From Solimonas sp. (GTDB lineage Bacteria > Pseudomonadota > Gammaproteobacteria > Nevskiales > Nevskiaceae): a stretch of 64,000 nt of DNA. Positions 43,709 through 51,979 of this stretch are shown here, in pieces (positions within the stretch are counted from its first letter, which is position 1; every line of letters starts with the position of its first letter). The DNA lies in contig JASBRP010000011.1 of NCBI GenBank assembly GCA_030149365.1, forward strand, positions 124,001-188,000, given 5' to 3'. Below the pieces are notes generated by a model. It had not been told where the DNA came from and made no database searches. It saw nothing but the letters and a program-made list of their open reading frames with translations. A program made the translations under genes and the position numbers.

Positions 43709-44863
43709 ATGCAAGGTATCAACACCAACGTGATGTCTCTGAATGCCCAGCGCAATCTGAACTCGTCACAGTCTTCCCTTTCCACCTCGATCCAGCGCCT
43801 GTCCTCGGGCCTGCGCATCAACAGTGCCAAGGACGACGCCGCCGGCCTCGCGATCAGCGAGCGCTTCACCAGCCAGATCAAGGGCCTGAACCAGGCGCAG
43901 CGCAATGCCAACGACGGCATCTCGCTGGCGCAGACCGCCGAAGGCGCGCTGGGCCAGGTCACCAACAACCTGCAGCGCATCCGCGAGCTGGCCGTGCAGT
44001 CCGCCAACGCCACCAACTCCACCACCGACCGCGCCGCCCTGCAGACCGAAGCCTCGCAGCTGCTGAGCGAAATCGACCGCGTCGCTAACCAGACCTCGTT
44101 CAACGGCGTCAAGCTGCTCGACGGCAGCTTCAGCTCCGCCGTGTTCCAGGTGGGCGCCAACGCCGGTGAAACCATCAGCGTCTCCGGCCTGGTCGACGCC
44201 AACGTCGCCGCGCTGGGTTCCGTCACCGCCGCTGCCGGCCAGTCCAGCGCCGTCTCGGGCATCAGCGCCCTGGGCGCCGCCGCTGCCGGTACCCTGACGA
44301 TCAACGGCACCGACATCAGCGCCGGTATCGGCGCCGCCGGTACCTCCTCGCAGCGTGTGGGCCAGGTGGTGGACGCGATCAACAACGCCGCCAGCACCAC
44401 CGGCGTCAACGCGGCCTACGACTCGGCCACCGGTCGCATCAACCTGTCCAGCGCCGGCAACATCGTGGTCGGCGGCTCGGATGACGGCACCGCCACCGGC
44501 TTCAACGTCGCCGGCAACGACGGCGACGCCACGGCCACCACCACCACCGGCCTGTCGGGTCTGAGCATCGCCAGCTACGCCGGCGCCTCGCTCGCCATCC
44601 AGCAGATGGACAGCGCGCTGTCGCAGGTGAACTCGGCTCGCGCCACCATCGGTGCGGTGCAGAACCGCTTCGAGTCGGTGGTTGCCAACCTCGCCACGAC
44701 CTCCGAGAACCTGTCGGCTGCCCGCAGCCGCATCCAGGACACGGACTTCGCGGCGGAAACGGCGAACCTGACCCGCTCGCAGATCCTGCAGCAGGCCGGT
44801 ACCGCGATGCTGGCCCAGGCCAACTCGGCGCCGAACAACGTCCTCAGCCTGCTGCGCGGCTAA
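43709..44863 (+). CDS. fliC: Flagellin FliC
   Basis: A 384-residue flagellin. The N-terminal D0/D1 region ([21 protein letters not shown]..., [17 protein letters not shown]) and C-terminal D1/D0 region ([38 protein letters not shown]) are conserved; the central Gly/Ala/Ser-rich part is the exposed filament surface. Start at ATG 43709 with CAGGAG; the track's 43613 start sits inside the sigma-28 promoter. The filament is one flagellin gene in this window. Confidence 0.96.
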   Translation: MQGINTNVMSLNAQRNLNSSQSSLSTSIQRLSSGLRINSAKDDAAGLAISERFTSQIKGLNQAQRNANDGISLAQTAEGALGQVTNNLQRIRELAVQSANATNSTTDRAALQTEASQLLSEIDRVANQTSFNGVKLLDGSFSSAVFQVGANAGETISVSGLVDANVAALGSVTAAAGQSSAVSGISALGAAAAGTLTINGTDISAGIGAAGTSSQRVGQVVDAINNAASTTGVNAAYDSATGRINLSSAGNIVVGGSDDGTATGFNVAGNDGDATATTTTGLSGLSIASYAGASLAIQQMDSALSQVNSARATIGAVQNRFESVVANLATTSENLSAARSRIQDTDFAAETANLTRSQILQQAGTAMLAQANSAPNNVLSLLRG

Positions 44864-44879
44864 GCGACGGAAACCCGAC

Positions 44880-44903
44880 GGGGCGGGCCGCGAGGCCCGC
44901 CCC
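44880..44903 (+). terminator. GNRA hairpin after fliC
   Basis: A ten-base stem (GGGGCGGGCC/GGCCCGCCCC) closed by GCGA, a GNRA tetraloop, lies 16 bases after the flagellin stop. There is no T run. It may protect the abundant fliC message or cut read-through into flaG and fliD rather than stop it. Confidence 0.6.
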
Positions 44904-44943
44904 CAAGGGACTCCTACTCCGGAGTCGCAGTCAGGAGTAACAC

Positions 44944-45321
44944 ATGAATACAGACATCTCAGCGGTAGCGGCAGTGGCAGCCTCCAAGAGGGGCGAGGGC
45001 CACCGCGCTGCCGTTTCCGCGTTTGCGTTGCCGGCTGCCGCGCCCGCTACGCCCACGCCGCCGCCCGCTACGGCAGAAGCCTTGCAGGCGCCATCGGCGG
45101 AACACCTGCAGGAAGTCATCAGCCAGATCGAACGTTACCTGGAGTCCAGCCGCACCGGCCTGGAGTTCCGCGTGGACCGGGATCTCAACCAGGTGATCGT
45201 GTCGGTGGTGGACCCCCGCGACGGCACGGTATTGCGACAGATGCCCAGCGAAGAGGCCCTGCGCATCGCCCGCGCCATGGCCGATGAGGGCGACGGCGGT
45301 TTGCTGGACGCCCTGGCCTGA
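44944..45321 (+). CDS. flaG: FlaG family protein
   Basis: A 125-residue FlaG. After a low-complexity Ala/Pro-rich N-terminus, the conserved C-terminal domain is clear: RTGLEFRVDRDLNQVIVSVVDPRDGTVLRQMPSEEALRIA. FlaG affects filament length in several polar-flagellated bacteria. Lies between fliC and fliD, as in pseudomonads. AGGAG precedes the ATG. Confidence 0.92.
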   Translation: MNTDISAVAAVAASKRGEGHRAAVSAFALPAAAPATPTPPPATAEALQAPSAEHLQEVISQIERYLESSRTGLEFRVDRDLNQVIVSVVDPRDGTVLRQMPSEEALRIARAMADEGDGGLLDALA

Positions 45322-45354
45322 AAACTGCATAGGCCCCTTACCTAAGGATCGAAC

Positions 45355-46683
45355 ATGGCCACCAGTTCCATCAATGCTTCCAGCTTCAGCTCCGGGCTCG
45401 ACGTCGTCAGCCTGGTGTCGCAGCTCGTTGCCGTGGATCGCGCCAAGCCGGACGCCCGCATCGCCGCGGCGCAGTCCAAGACCCAGACCCGCCTGTCGGC
45501 GCTGGGCGTGATGAAGTCCGCCCTGTCCAACCTGCAGACCACCGCCAAGACCCTGGTTGGCGGCGGCGCAGTGGCGACACCGGCAGTGAAGTCCTCGCGG
45601 GAAGACCTGTTCACCGCCACCACCGCCCCCGGCGCCGCTCGCGGCAGCTTCGCGGTGGAGGTGGTGTCGCTGGCGCAGGCCAGCAAGCTGGTTTCCGGCC
45701 CCGTGGCCAGCGCCACCACCAGCCTCGGTGCCGGCGACGTCGACATCACGGTGGGCGACAAGAGTTTCAAGGTCACGCTCGGCAACACCGACAACAGCCT
45801 CGCCGCGTTGCGTGACGCCATCAACAAGGCCACCGACAACCCCGGCGTCACCGCGTCCCTGGTGACCGAGTCCGGCGGTGTGCGCCTGCTGCTCACCGGC
45901 AACCAGACCGGTGCCGGCCAGGCGGTGAGCGTCAACTCCTCGCTGATCTCGCTCAACCAGACCCAGGCCGCCGCCGACGCCCACGTGAAGGTGGAAGGCT
46001 TCGACGTCTACAGCGCCAGCAACACCGTCACCGGCGCGCTGGACGGCGTCACGCTGAACCTGGTCAAGGCGGAGCCCGGCGCCACCGGCACGCTGGCGCT
46101 GAGCACCGACAACAGCGCCTCCGCCAAGGCGGTGCAGGACTTCGTCACCAAGTACAACCAGGTGTTGACCACCATCAACAACCTGACCAAGTACGATGCC
46201 GCCACCAAGACCGCCTCGACGCTGACCGGCGACAGCACCGTGCGCCAGGCCGCCGCCGAGCTGCGCTCCATCATGAGCGGCTCGGCCCCGGGCGGAACCT
46301 ACAGCTACCTCACGCAGCTGGGCATCAAGACCGGATCCGACGGCCTGCTGAGCGTGGACAGCGCCAAGCTCAACGAGGCCATCGCCAAGGACTCCGGCAG
46401 CATCGCTCGCATGTTCGGCGGCGACGACGGCTACGCCACCAAGATGAGCAAGAGCATCGACGCCATGCTCGCCGACAACGCCGGCCTCGACGCGCAGACC
46501 GACACCCTGCAGGCGCGGCTCAAGGACATCGAGAAGCAGAAGGACGCCCTGGACCGGCGCATGACGCAGGTGGAAGCGCGCTACACCGCGCAGTTCACCG
46601 CGCTGGACACGCTGATGACGCGCATGAGCAGCACCAGCAACTACCTCACGCAGCAGCTCGCGGCGATCGCGAACAACAACTAA
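45355..46683 (+). CDS. fliD: Flagellar filament cap FliD (HAP2)
   Basis: A 442-residue FliD. N-terminal SSGLDVVSLVSQLVAVDRAKPDARIAA and C-terminal coiled coil with MTQVEARYTAQFTALDTLMTRMSSTSNYLTQQL are the family's ends; hence the cap oligomer at the filament tip that folds flagellin into place. Start at 45355, 33 bases after flaG. FliS normally follows; here a 730-base stretch with repeats and gdx separates them. Confidence 0.94.
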   Translation: MATSSINASSFSSGLDVVSLVSQLVAVDRAKPDARIAAAQSKTQTRLSALGVMKSALSNLQTTAKTLVGGGAVATPAVKSSREDLFTATTAPGAARGSFAVEVVSLAQASKLVSGPVASATTSLGAGDVDITVGDKSFKVTLGNTDNSLAALRDAINKATDNPGVTASLVTESGGVRLLLTGNQTGAGQAVSVNSSLISLNQTQAAADAHVKVEGFDVYSASNTVTGALDGVTLNLVKAEPGATGTLALSTDNSASAKAVQDFVTKYNQVLTTINNLTKYDAATKTASTLTGDSTVRQAAAELRSIMSGSAPGGTYSYLTQLGIKTGSDGLLSVDSAKLNEAIAKDSGSIARMFGGDDGYATKMSKSIDAMLADNAGLDAQTDTLQARLKDIEKQKDALDRRMTQVEARYTAQFTALDTLMTRMSSTSNYLTQQLAAIANNN

Positions 46684-46919
46684 CGCGCTGCCCCTTCATG
46701 AGGGAGTGATCTTTTCGTAGGAGCGGCTGTCAGCCGCGAACAAAGCTCATGGCGACCACGGCGTTCACGGCCAACGGCTCCAAGAAGCTGGCAGCTCTGA
46801 TTTAGTTGCCGTTCGCCCTGAGCCTGTCGAAGGGTGGGCGGCAACTGATTGAAGGACCTGGCGGGAAGTCCGCCCATGCTTCGACAGGCTCAGCACGAAC
46901 GGACTTCTTCCGAGCTCCC
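46684..46919. repeat. Repeat-rich fliD-gdx gap
   Basis: This 236-base gap holds a GTAGGAGCGGCTGTCAGCCGC palindrome (46717-46739) and a full two-arm copy of the dispersed repeat at 46811-46902, arms the same as those in flgI. No gene seen. The second repeat ends 17 bases before the gdx stop codon. Confidence 0.8.
46811..46902. repeat. Complete two-arm dispersed palindrome downstream of fliD and gdx
   Basis: Arms GTTCGCCCTGAGCCTGTCGAAGGG and GCTTCGACAGGCTCAGCACGAACGG flank a short variable centre. It lies at the convergent ends of fliD (plus) and gdx (minus), a place where a bidirectional terminator could be useful. Confidence 0.85.
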
Positions 46920-47234
46920 TCAATGGGCCAGCTTCAACCCGATCACACCCGCCAGGATCAACGCCACGCTGACCAGCCGCGCCGCGTTGGCCGGCTCGTT
47001 CAGCAGCACGATACCCAGGATCACCGTACCGGCGGCACCGATCCCCACCCACACCGCATACGCCGTGCCCACCGGCAGCGTGCGCATGGCCAGGCCCAGC
47101 AGGCCCAGGCTGATCGCCATGGCGGCCACGGTGAGCACGGTGGGAAGGGGACGGGTGAAACCCTCGGTGTACTTCAGGCCGATAGCCCAGCCGATCTCGA
47201 ACAGGCCGGCCAACACCAGTAAAAGCCAGGACAT
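46920..47234 (-). CDS. gdx: Guanidinium exporter Gdx (SugE), SMR family
   Basis: A 104-residue, four-helix small multidrug-resistance protein. The N-terminal [15 protein letters not shown] with its conserved Glu13 and the [17 protein letters not shown] loop mark the SugE/Gdx subgroup, which exports guanidinium in exchange for protons, not the EmrE-type drug pumps. A guanidine-II riboswitch stands directly upstream, which supports the substrate. It lies antisense between fliD and fliS. Start at ATG 47234 with GGAG seven bases upstream; 47249 falls in that region. Confidence 0.93.
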   Translation of the reverse strand: MSWLLLVLAGLFEIGWAIGLKYTEGFTRPLPTVLTVAAMAISLGLLGLAMRTLPVGTAYAVWVGIGAAGTVILGIVLLNEPANAARLVSVALILAGVIGLKLAH

Positions 47235-47251
47235 GATGACGCTCCGCAAAG

Positions 47252-47298
47252 CGGGGTCGTCCCCGGGTAAACCGACAAAGCGACGGGGTCGTCCCCGT
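47252..47298 (-). promoter_or_regulatory. Guanidine-II (mini-ykkC) riboswitch upstream of gdx
   Basis: On the minus strand there are two hairpins, each CGGGG-ACGA-CCCCG, separated by a linker of about 17 bases (47284-47297 first, 47252-47265 second). Two stem-loops with ACGR loops are the definition of the guanidine-II class, where the loops kiss to bind guanidinium. The gdx Shine-Dalgarno (GGAG) follows the second hairpin at once, so translation is probably turned on by ligand. A further CGGCCGGT/ACCGGCCG hairpin stands just upstream (47308-47326). Confidence 0.92.
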
Positions 47299-47357
47299 AT
47301 CGGTGATCGGCCGGTTGGACCGGCCGTGCGCAGGGGAGTTCCTCTGCATTCCGAGGC

Positions 47358-47384
47358 TCAAGTCTAAGCCATTGCGGCCGATAA
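47358..47384 (+). promoter_or_regulatory. Sigma-28 promoter of fliS
   Basis: TCAA-N15-GCCGATAA is a perfect FliA consensus, 29 bases before the fliS ATG. It lets fliS be made with the late genes although gdx separates it from fliD. Confidence 0.9.
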
Positions 47385-47413
47385 GAGTCTGGACGACAAC
47401 AGGAGTTTCTCCC

Positions 47414-47824
47414 ATGCCCGCCCTGCAATCCGGCGCTCTCCGGCAGTACCAGAACACCGCGGTGATCGACGCGGCCAGCGCCGACATTCCGCCGCAGCAG
47501 CTGATCGCCATGCTGCTGTCGGGCGCGCTGGAGCGGCTCAACACCGCACGCGGCTGCATCCTCGGCGGTGACCTGGTGCGCAAGGCGCCGCTGATCGCCT
47601 CCGCCAGCGGCATCATCGAGCACCTGCGCCTGTGCCTGGACCACCAGGCAGGCGGCGAGATCGCCCGCAATCTTGACGCCCTATACGACTACATGGGCCG
47701 CCGCCTGCTGCGCGCCAACCTCGACAACGACGCCGCCGGCATCGACGAAGTGGCCGGCCTGCTGCGCACCCTCAAGGCCGCCTGGGACGACATCGGCCGC
47801 CCGGGCCCGCGCCCGGTGCGTTGA
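47414..47824 (+). CDS. fliS: Flagellin export chaperone FliS
   Basis: A 136-residue FliS. The helical core PPQQLIAMLLSGALERLNTARGCI and ASGIIEHLRLCLDHQAGGEIARNLDALYDYMGRRLLRANL matches the family that binds the C-terminal end of flagellin. ATG 47414 with AGGAG; the track's 47303 start overlaps the promoter. Three genes (fliS, PilZ-like, regulator) follow in the same direction. Confidence 0.93.
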   Translation: MPALQSGALRQYQNTAVIDAASADIPPQQLIAMLLSGALERLNTARGCILGGDLVRKAPLIASASGIIEHLRLCLDHQAGGEIARNLDALYDYMGRRLLRANLDNDAAGIDEVAGLLRTLKAAWDDIGRPGPRPVR

Positions 47825-47888
47825 GCGGCGTGACTGGCCTTCTGGCACAGGGACTGCAGGGTCCGGTGGTACCGCCAGAGTTCCGCAC

Positions 47889-48437
47889 ATGAGCAACCCC
47901 ACCTCCCTGGACCAGCAACTGGGCTACCGCGACACCCTGCCGCTGGGCTGGGTGCCGCTGGCCACCCCGCCGCCGCCCGAGCAGCTGCAGCAACTGCAGG
48001 AGAACAACCTGCGCGTGCTGGCCGTGGTCGCCGCCCTGGAAGAGCGCCACTCCTCCCGCGGCGAGAGTGACGAGCGGGTGGAGCAGGAGCTGGACCGCAT
48101 CCACCAGAAGCTGGACATGCTGCTGGTGCTGTTCGGCCAGTTCCTGCGACGCATGGACCCCTCCGCCCCGCCGCGCCCGGTGCGCCTCACCTCCGCCGGC
48201 CTCGGCTGGGAGGGCGGCAGCGCCCTGGAGGGCTACGGCCTGCTGTCGGTGATGCTGCACCCCTGCATGCCCGAGGCCTTTACCTGGCCCGCCCACGCCG
48301 TCAACACCGGTGCCCAGGGCGAGGCCCGCTTCGAGCCCTTGGGAGAGGCCCTGGAGGCCGCCCTGGAGAAGCATGTCTTCCTCCACCACCGCCGCTCAGT
48401 CGCCGTCTCCCGACCGCCTGCCGCCCGGACCGCGTAG
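47889..48437 (+). CDS. Atypical PilZ-domain protein with helical oligomerisation region
   Basis: A 182-residue protein. The N-terminal half is a long heptad-like helix (QLQQLQENNLRVLAVVAALEERH..., DRIHQKLDMLLVLFGQFL), then an RPVRLTSAGLGWEGGSALEGYGLLSVML block that looks like a reduced PilZ beta barrel. The usual RxxxR is not clear, so c-di-GMP binding may be lost. The layout matches the tetrameric, non-canonical PilZ proteins found beside fliS in Xanthomonas; I am fairly sure of the family, less of ligand binding. Start at ATG 47889. Confidence 0.65.
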   Translation: MSNPTSLDQQLGYRDTLPLGWVPLATPPPPEQLQQLQENNLRVLAVVAALEERHSSRGESDERVEQELDRIHQKLDMLLVLFGQFLRRMDPSAPPRPVRLTSAGLGWEGGSALEGYGLLSVMLHPCMPEAFTWPAHAVNTGAQGEARFEPLGEALEAALEKHVFLHHRRSVAVSRPPAARTA

Positions 48438-48491
48438 GGCGCCCCCCGACGGGGGTAGTATCTGGCCCAGATTCACTGGAGGAGACCCGGG

Positions 48492-49130
48492 ATGCGGCTG
48501 ATACTCGCAGAACCGCAGACGCTGGTCCGCGCAGGGCTGGCCCGCCTGCTGGAATTGCACGCGGGCGCCGAAATCGTCGGCGAGGCCGACGACGGCCAGC
48601 AACTGCTGGAGCTGGCCGCCCGCCTGCGCCCCGACATGATCGTCAGCGAGCTGGCCCTGGGCCGCATGAGCGGCCTGGAACTGCTGTCGCAGCTGCGCCG
48701 CCACTATCCCGAGATCGCCGTGCTGATGATCTCCGCCCAATTAGATAGCCACTCCGTCCGCACGGCGCTGAAGCTCGGCGCCGCCGGCTTCCTCGGCAAG
48801 AACGCCGAGCCCAAGGAACTGCAGCTGGCCCTGCAGGCCGTGCAGAAGGGGCAGGTTTACCTCAGCCCCGGCATAGCCCACCTCGCCTTCGAGCGCCGCA
48901 ACGCCTCACAGCGCGCCGAAGACCACGTAGCGCTGACCCCGCGCCAGAAGCAGGTGCTGCAACTCATCGCCCGCGGCCGCTCCACCAAGGAGATCGCATC
49001 CCTGATGGGCGTGAGCATCAAGACCGTGGAAACGCATCGCGCCCGCATGATGCAGTCGCTGGGGCTTTACGGCACCAATGCGCTGATGCGCTATGCCATT
49101 CGCCTCGGCATGGATAGCGGCACGCTGTAG
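48492..49130 (+). CDS. NarL/LuxR-type response regulator with degenerate receiver
   Basis: A 212-residue protein: receiver domain (1-120) and LuxR helix-turn-helix (about 145-205; LTPRQKQVLQLIARGRSTKEIASLMGVSIKTVETHR). The receiver lacks its key residues. The acidic pair is LAEP, not LADD, and the phospho-acceptor strand reads PDMIVSELAL, with Glu where Asp should be. The Lys (LGKN) and Ser (MISAQ) remain. It may therefore be always active or respond to another signal. No histidine kinase is nearby. GGAGG precedes the ATG, 55 bases after the PilZ-like gene. Confidence 0.85.
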   Translation: MRLILAEPQTLVRAGLARLLELHAGAEIVGEADDGQQLLELAARLRPDMIVSELALGRMSGLELLSQLRRHYPEIAVLMISAQLDSHSVRTALKLGAAGFLGKNAEPKELQLALQAVQKGQVYLSPGIAHLAFERRNASQRAEDHVALTPRQKQVLQLIARGRSTKEIASLMGVSIKTVETHRARMMQSLGLYGTNALMRYAIRLGMDSGTL

Positions 49131-49431
49131 TTCTTGTCTCCCTTTCCCTGCTTCCGGGGAGAGGGCAGGGGTGAGGGGGGAGTATCCGCTTTGCTGCCCA
49201 GCGGCCCGCCTTGCCATCGCTTCGCCATCGCCGCAGTATTCCTCTCATACGCCACCTGACGTATGCAGGACGGGCTTGTCCTGCCTTACGCGATCGGGGG
49301 GCCAATGACCCGCCCTACTGCACTCGTATTCGCGGAAGGCGGGTAATGCCGGCCCTACTCGCGAACCATCGCTTTAAGCCAAGCTGGCAATCCTTCAGCT
49401 TGCCCATTGACGTAAGCGGGGCGTTATATCT
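49131..49431. other. Repeat-rich intergenic region left of the AT-rich gene
   Basis: This 301-base stretch contains a CCCTTTCCCTGC...GGGGAGAGGGCAGGGGTGAGG element near 49140, a CATACG/CGTATG-type dyad near 49250 and two GTAGGGC-family units on the minus strand (49293-49315 and 49325-49358). No gene is supported. Confidence 0.6.
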
Positions 49432-49824
49432 ATGGAAATAGTGGCTCTTCCCTTTTCCGAAGCATTTGAATGGTCAGATGCCGCTTCCATTACCGAACTT
49501 ACGTTTGGTATGAGTGGGCTTAGGCTTGTTGTATCTGCGCCGCTTGGAAGCGATGCTTTTGTTGAGATTTACTTCCCTGGAGCCAATGCTTTCCAGACCT
49601 TGCAAAACTGCGATCACTTGGCGTACTGGGGTGACAAGGCGTTCATGACCAAGCACCTCATTTACCAGATGGTCAAAGGTGGCTGGCGTGATCGAGTCGG
49701 AGATCACTACATGCAGGTCTTAAACGTAAATCGCGAGAGGCAATCGGAGTGGCTGGTCGTAGGCGGTGAGCACTGTGTGTCAGTGGTTTCGGGCAGCGAG
49801 CCTATGGTCCGGTCATTCACATGA
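49432..49824 (+). CDS. AT-rich orphan protein, possible horizontal acquisition
   Basis: A 130-residue soluble protein (MEIVALPFSEAFEWSDAASITELTFGMSGLRLVV...) I do not recognise. It has alternating strands and a C-terminal VVGGEHCVSVVSGSEP. The base composition is far lower in GC than every neighbour and its codons use more A/T at third positions. It is flanked by repeats of the GTAGGGC family in opposite orientation. Size and style would suit a small immunity-like or cargo protein, but there is no direct evidence. Confidence 0.7.
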   Translation: MEIVALPFSEAFEWSDAASITELTFGMSGLRLVVSAPLGSDAFVEIYFPGANAFQTLQNCDHLAYWGDKAFMTKHLIYQMVKGGWRDRVGDHYMQVLNVNRERQSEWLVVGGEHCVSVVSGSEPMVRSFT

Positions 49825-50112
49825 AAGTGTGGCGACACAACACGTGCTGGGGGGCAGGACCAGCTCAGAACGAAATGCACTATAGCCAGCACTAGCGGCA
49901 CGGAAGGGATTAGCCCGTAGGGCGGGGCATTGACCCTGCTTCCGCGTTTAGCAAGTCAATGACTGGCCTTACTGCACCAACGGACAGTTGGCCTACACAA
50001 GCCAGCTTCGGGCGCTGTACGACCCGACGCTCCAATCTGTCCCACGGGCGATTCCCTTTTTCCGCCCAAGACGGCAGCATGCCCGCCATAGCCCTTATCC
50101 CTTGGACCTCCC
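49825..50112. other. Repeat-bearing gap right of the AT-rich gene
   Basis: This 288-base gap begins with the same low-GC composition as the gene before it. It has a GTAGGGCGGGGCATTGACCC unit at 49917-49951, which resembles the inverse of the unit at 49325-49358. The last 60 bases return to high GC before the crotonase gene. Confidence 0.55.
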
Positions 50113-50916
50113 ATGACCGACCGCGTCACCCTCGAGATTGCCGATGGCATCGCCATCGTCGGCCTCAATCGCCCCGAGAAGCACAATGCCCTCGACATCC
50201 CCCTGATCCAGGCCCTGGTGGATACGGCCAAGGTGATCAAGGCGGACCGTTCGGTGCGCGCGGTGGTGCTGCAGGGCAACGGCCCTTCGTTCTGCTCGGG
50301 CCTGGACGTGGCCAGCGCCTTTTCCAGCCTGCCCAAGTTCTTCAAGCACTTCGCCACCTTCGGGATCAAGAAGCGCAACATCTTCCAGGACGTCAGCCTG
50401 TGCTGGCGTGAGTTGCAGGTGCCGGTGATCGGCGCCATCCACGGCAACTGCTTCGGCGGCGGGCTGCAGATCGCACTGGGGGCGGACATCCGCGTGGCCA
50501 CGGCGGAGTCCAAGCTGTCGGTCATGGAAGTGAAGTGGGGCCTGATCCCCGACATGTCCGGCACCGTGCTGCTGCGCGAGCTGATGCCGATCGACGTGGC
50601 CAAGGAGCTGACGCTGACGGGCCGTGTCGTCTCCGGCACGGAGGCCAAGGAGCTGGGCCTGGTGACGCGCCTGTCGGCAGACCCGAAGGCGGATGCCCTG
50701 GCGCTGGCCCGCGAGATCGCCGCCAAATCGCCGGACGCGGTGGCGGCCGGCAAGCAGCTGCTCAATGCCAACTGGCTGTGCAGCGAGAACAAGGCCCTGA
50801 AGCTGGAGCGCAAGTTCCAGCTGCAGATGTTCCGCAGCAAGAACCAGCGCATCGCGGTGAAGGCCAGCATGGCCAAGCAGACGGCGGAGTTCAAGCCGCG
50901 CGAGCGCGACTACTGA
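50113..50916 (+). CDS. Crotonase / enoyl-CoA hydratase family protein
   Basis: A 267-residue crotonase. The oxyanion hole blocks are visible: NGPSFCSGLDV and HGNCFGGGLQIALGADIR. The catalytic-region Glu/Asp is in WGLIPDMSG, close to isomerase-type crotonases (VEVKWGLIPDM), so double-bond isomerisation is as likely as hydration. No strong operon partner; its stop abuts the convergent AraC gene with no gap. Confidence 0.85.
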   Translation: MTDRVTLEIADGIAIVGLNRPEKHNALDIPLIQALVDTAKVIKADRSVRAVVLQGNGPSFCSGLDVASAFSSLPKFFKHFATFGIKKRNIFQDVSLCWRELQVPVIGAIHGNCFGGGLQIALGADIRVATAESKLSVMEVKWGLIPDMSGTVLLRELMPIDVAKELTLTGRVVSGTEAKELGLVTRLSADPKADALALAREIAAKSPDAVAAGKQLLNANWLCSENKALKLERKFQLQMFRSKNQRIAVKASMAKQTAEFKPRERDY

Positions 50917-51951
50917 TCAGGCCTGTTCGCCGGCCTGGCCGGTCTGCTGCTCGCGGAAGGCGGAGGGTGACATGCCCTTCCAGCGCTTGAAGGCGTGGAT
51001 GAAGCTGGCCGGCTCCGAGTAGCCCAGGCGCAGCGCGATCTCGCTGAGCTTGATGCGGCCGGTGCTGAGCATTTCCTCGGCCAGCGTCTGGCGCACCTCG
51101 TCGAGCAGCGCGCGGAACGAAGTGCCTTCTTCCTCCAGCCGCCGCCGCATGCTGCGCGGCGACAGGTGCAGGCCATCGGCGATGCGCTGGATGTCCGGCA
51201 TCTCGCCGGGCGCACGCAGCAGCAGGTCGCGCACCTTGCCGGCCACACCGGCGCGGGACTGGCGCTGTGCCAGCAACTGGCGGCATTGCTCCAGGCACAA
51301 CCGCGCGAGCTGGCTGTCGCCCTGCGGCAGCGGCGCGTCGAGCACAGCGGCGGAATACAGCACGGAATTCTCGGGAGAGTCGAACTGCGGCTCCAGGCCG
51401 CAGAGCTCGGCATAGCGTGCGGCATGCGCGGGGCGCGGCCCGCGCAGTTGCACGCGCGAGGGCGGGATGCCGCCGGGGCGGATCTCGCGCACGGCGTTGG
51501 TCAGCGCGGCAAAGTCGCGGTCCAGCAGGAACTGCCGCAGGTCTTCCGGGATGCCGCTGTCGTCCAGCACCACGGCGATGTCGCGGCCGCGCGGCTCCAT
51601 GCGGAAGCGCACGAAGGCGTAGGACAGGTCCAGGTAGCGGGTGGCGATATCCGCCGCGCTGCGGAAGTTGGGGCTGCTGACCAGCGCGAAGCCCCAGATG
51701 CCGTAGACCGCCAGGTGATAGCGAAGGCCGGCATCCAGGCCCAGGTCCGGCAGGTGGCGGAGCTGGCGCACGATGTTGCGCACCAGGCGCAGCTCCTGCC
51801 CGGCGGTGATCTCGCTCTGCGGGTCGGCCAGCGCCTCGGCGTCGATCCCGGTGCCCTGCAGGCAATCGGCCGCCTCCATCCCGCGTGAGACCGCGAGCTG
51901 GGTCAGCAGGTTGGCACTGATGGCGCTGCGGTTTGCGTCCTCGGGGACCAT
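50917..51951 (-). CDS. AraC family regulator, paralogue 1
   Basis: A 344-residue AraC regulator of the arabinose-binding-like (AraC_binding/OruR) type: a ligand-sensing N-terminus (ISANLLTQLAVSRGMEA..., YGIWGFALVSSPNFRSAADI) and a C-terminal HTH (LSEIALRLGYSEPASFIHAFKRWKGMSPSAFRE). It is clearly related along its length to the protein at 56777. I start at ATG 51951; the track's 52008 start would translate the promoter shared by the two genes. It is divergent from the GMC oxidoreductase, which it may control. Confidence 0.87.
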   Translation of the reverse strand: MVPEDANRSAISANLLTQLAVSRGMEAADCLQGTGIDAEALADPQSEITAGQELRLVRNIVRQLRHLPDLGLDAGLRYHLAVYGIWGFALVSSPNFRSAADIATRYLDLSYAFVRFRMEPRGRDIAVVLDDSGIPEDLRQFLLDRDFAALTNAVREIRPGGIPPSRVQLRGPRPAHAARYAELCGLEPQFDSPENSVLYSAAVLDAPLPQGDSQLARLCLEQCRQLLAQRQSRAGVAGKVRDLLLRAPGEMPDIQRIADGLHLSPRSMRRRLEEEGTSFRALLDEVRQTLAEEMLSTGRIKLSEIALRLGYSEPASFIHAFKRWKGMSPSAFREQQTGQAGEQA

Positions 51952-51979
51952 GCGGGCGTGGGGGAGGGGCCTGGCCACA

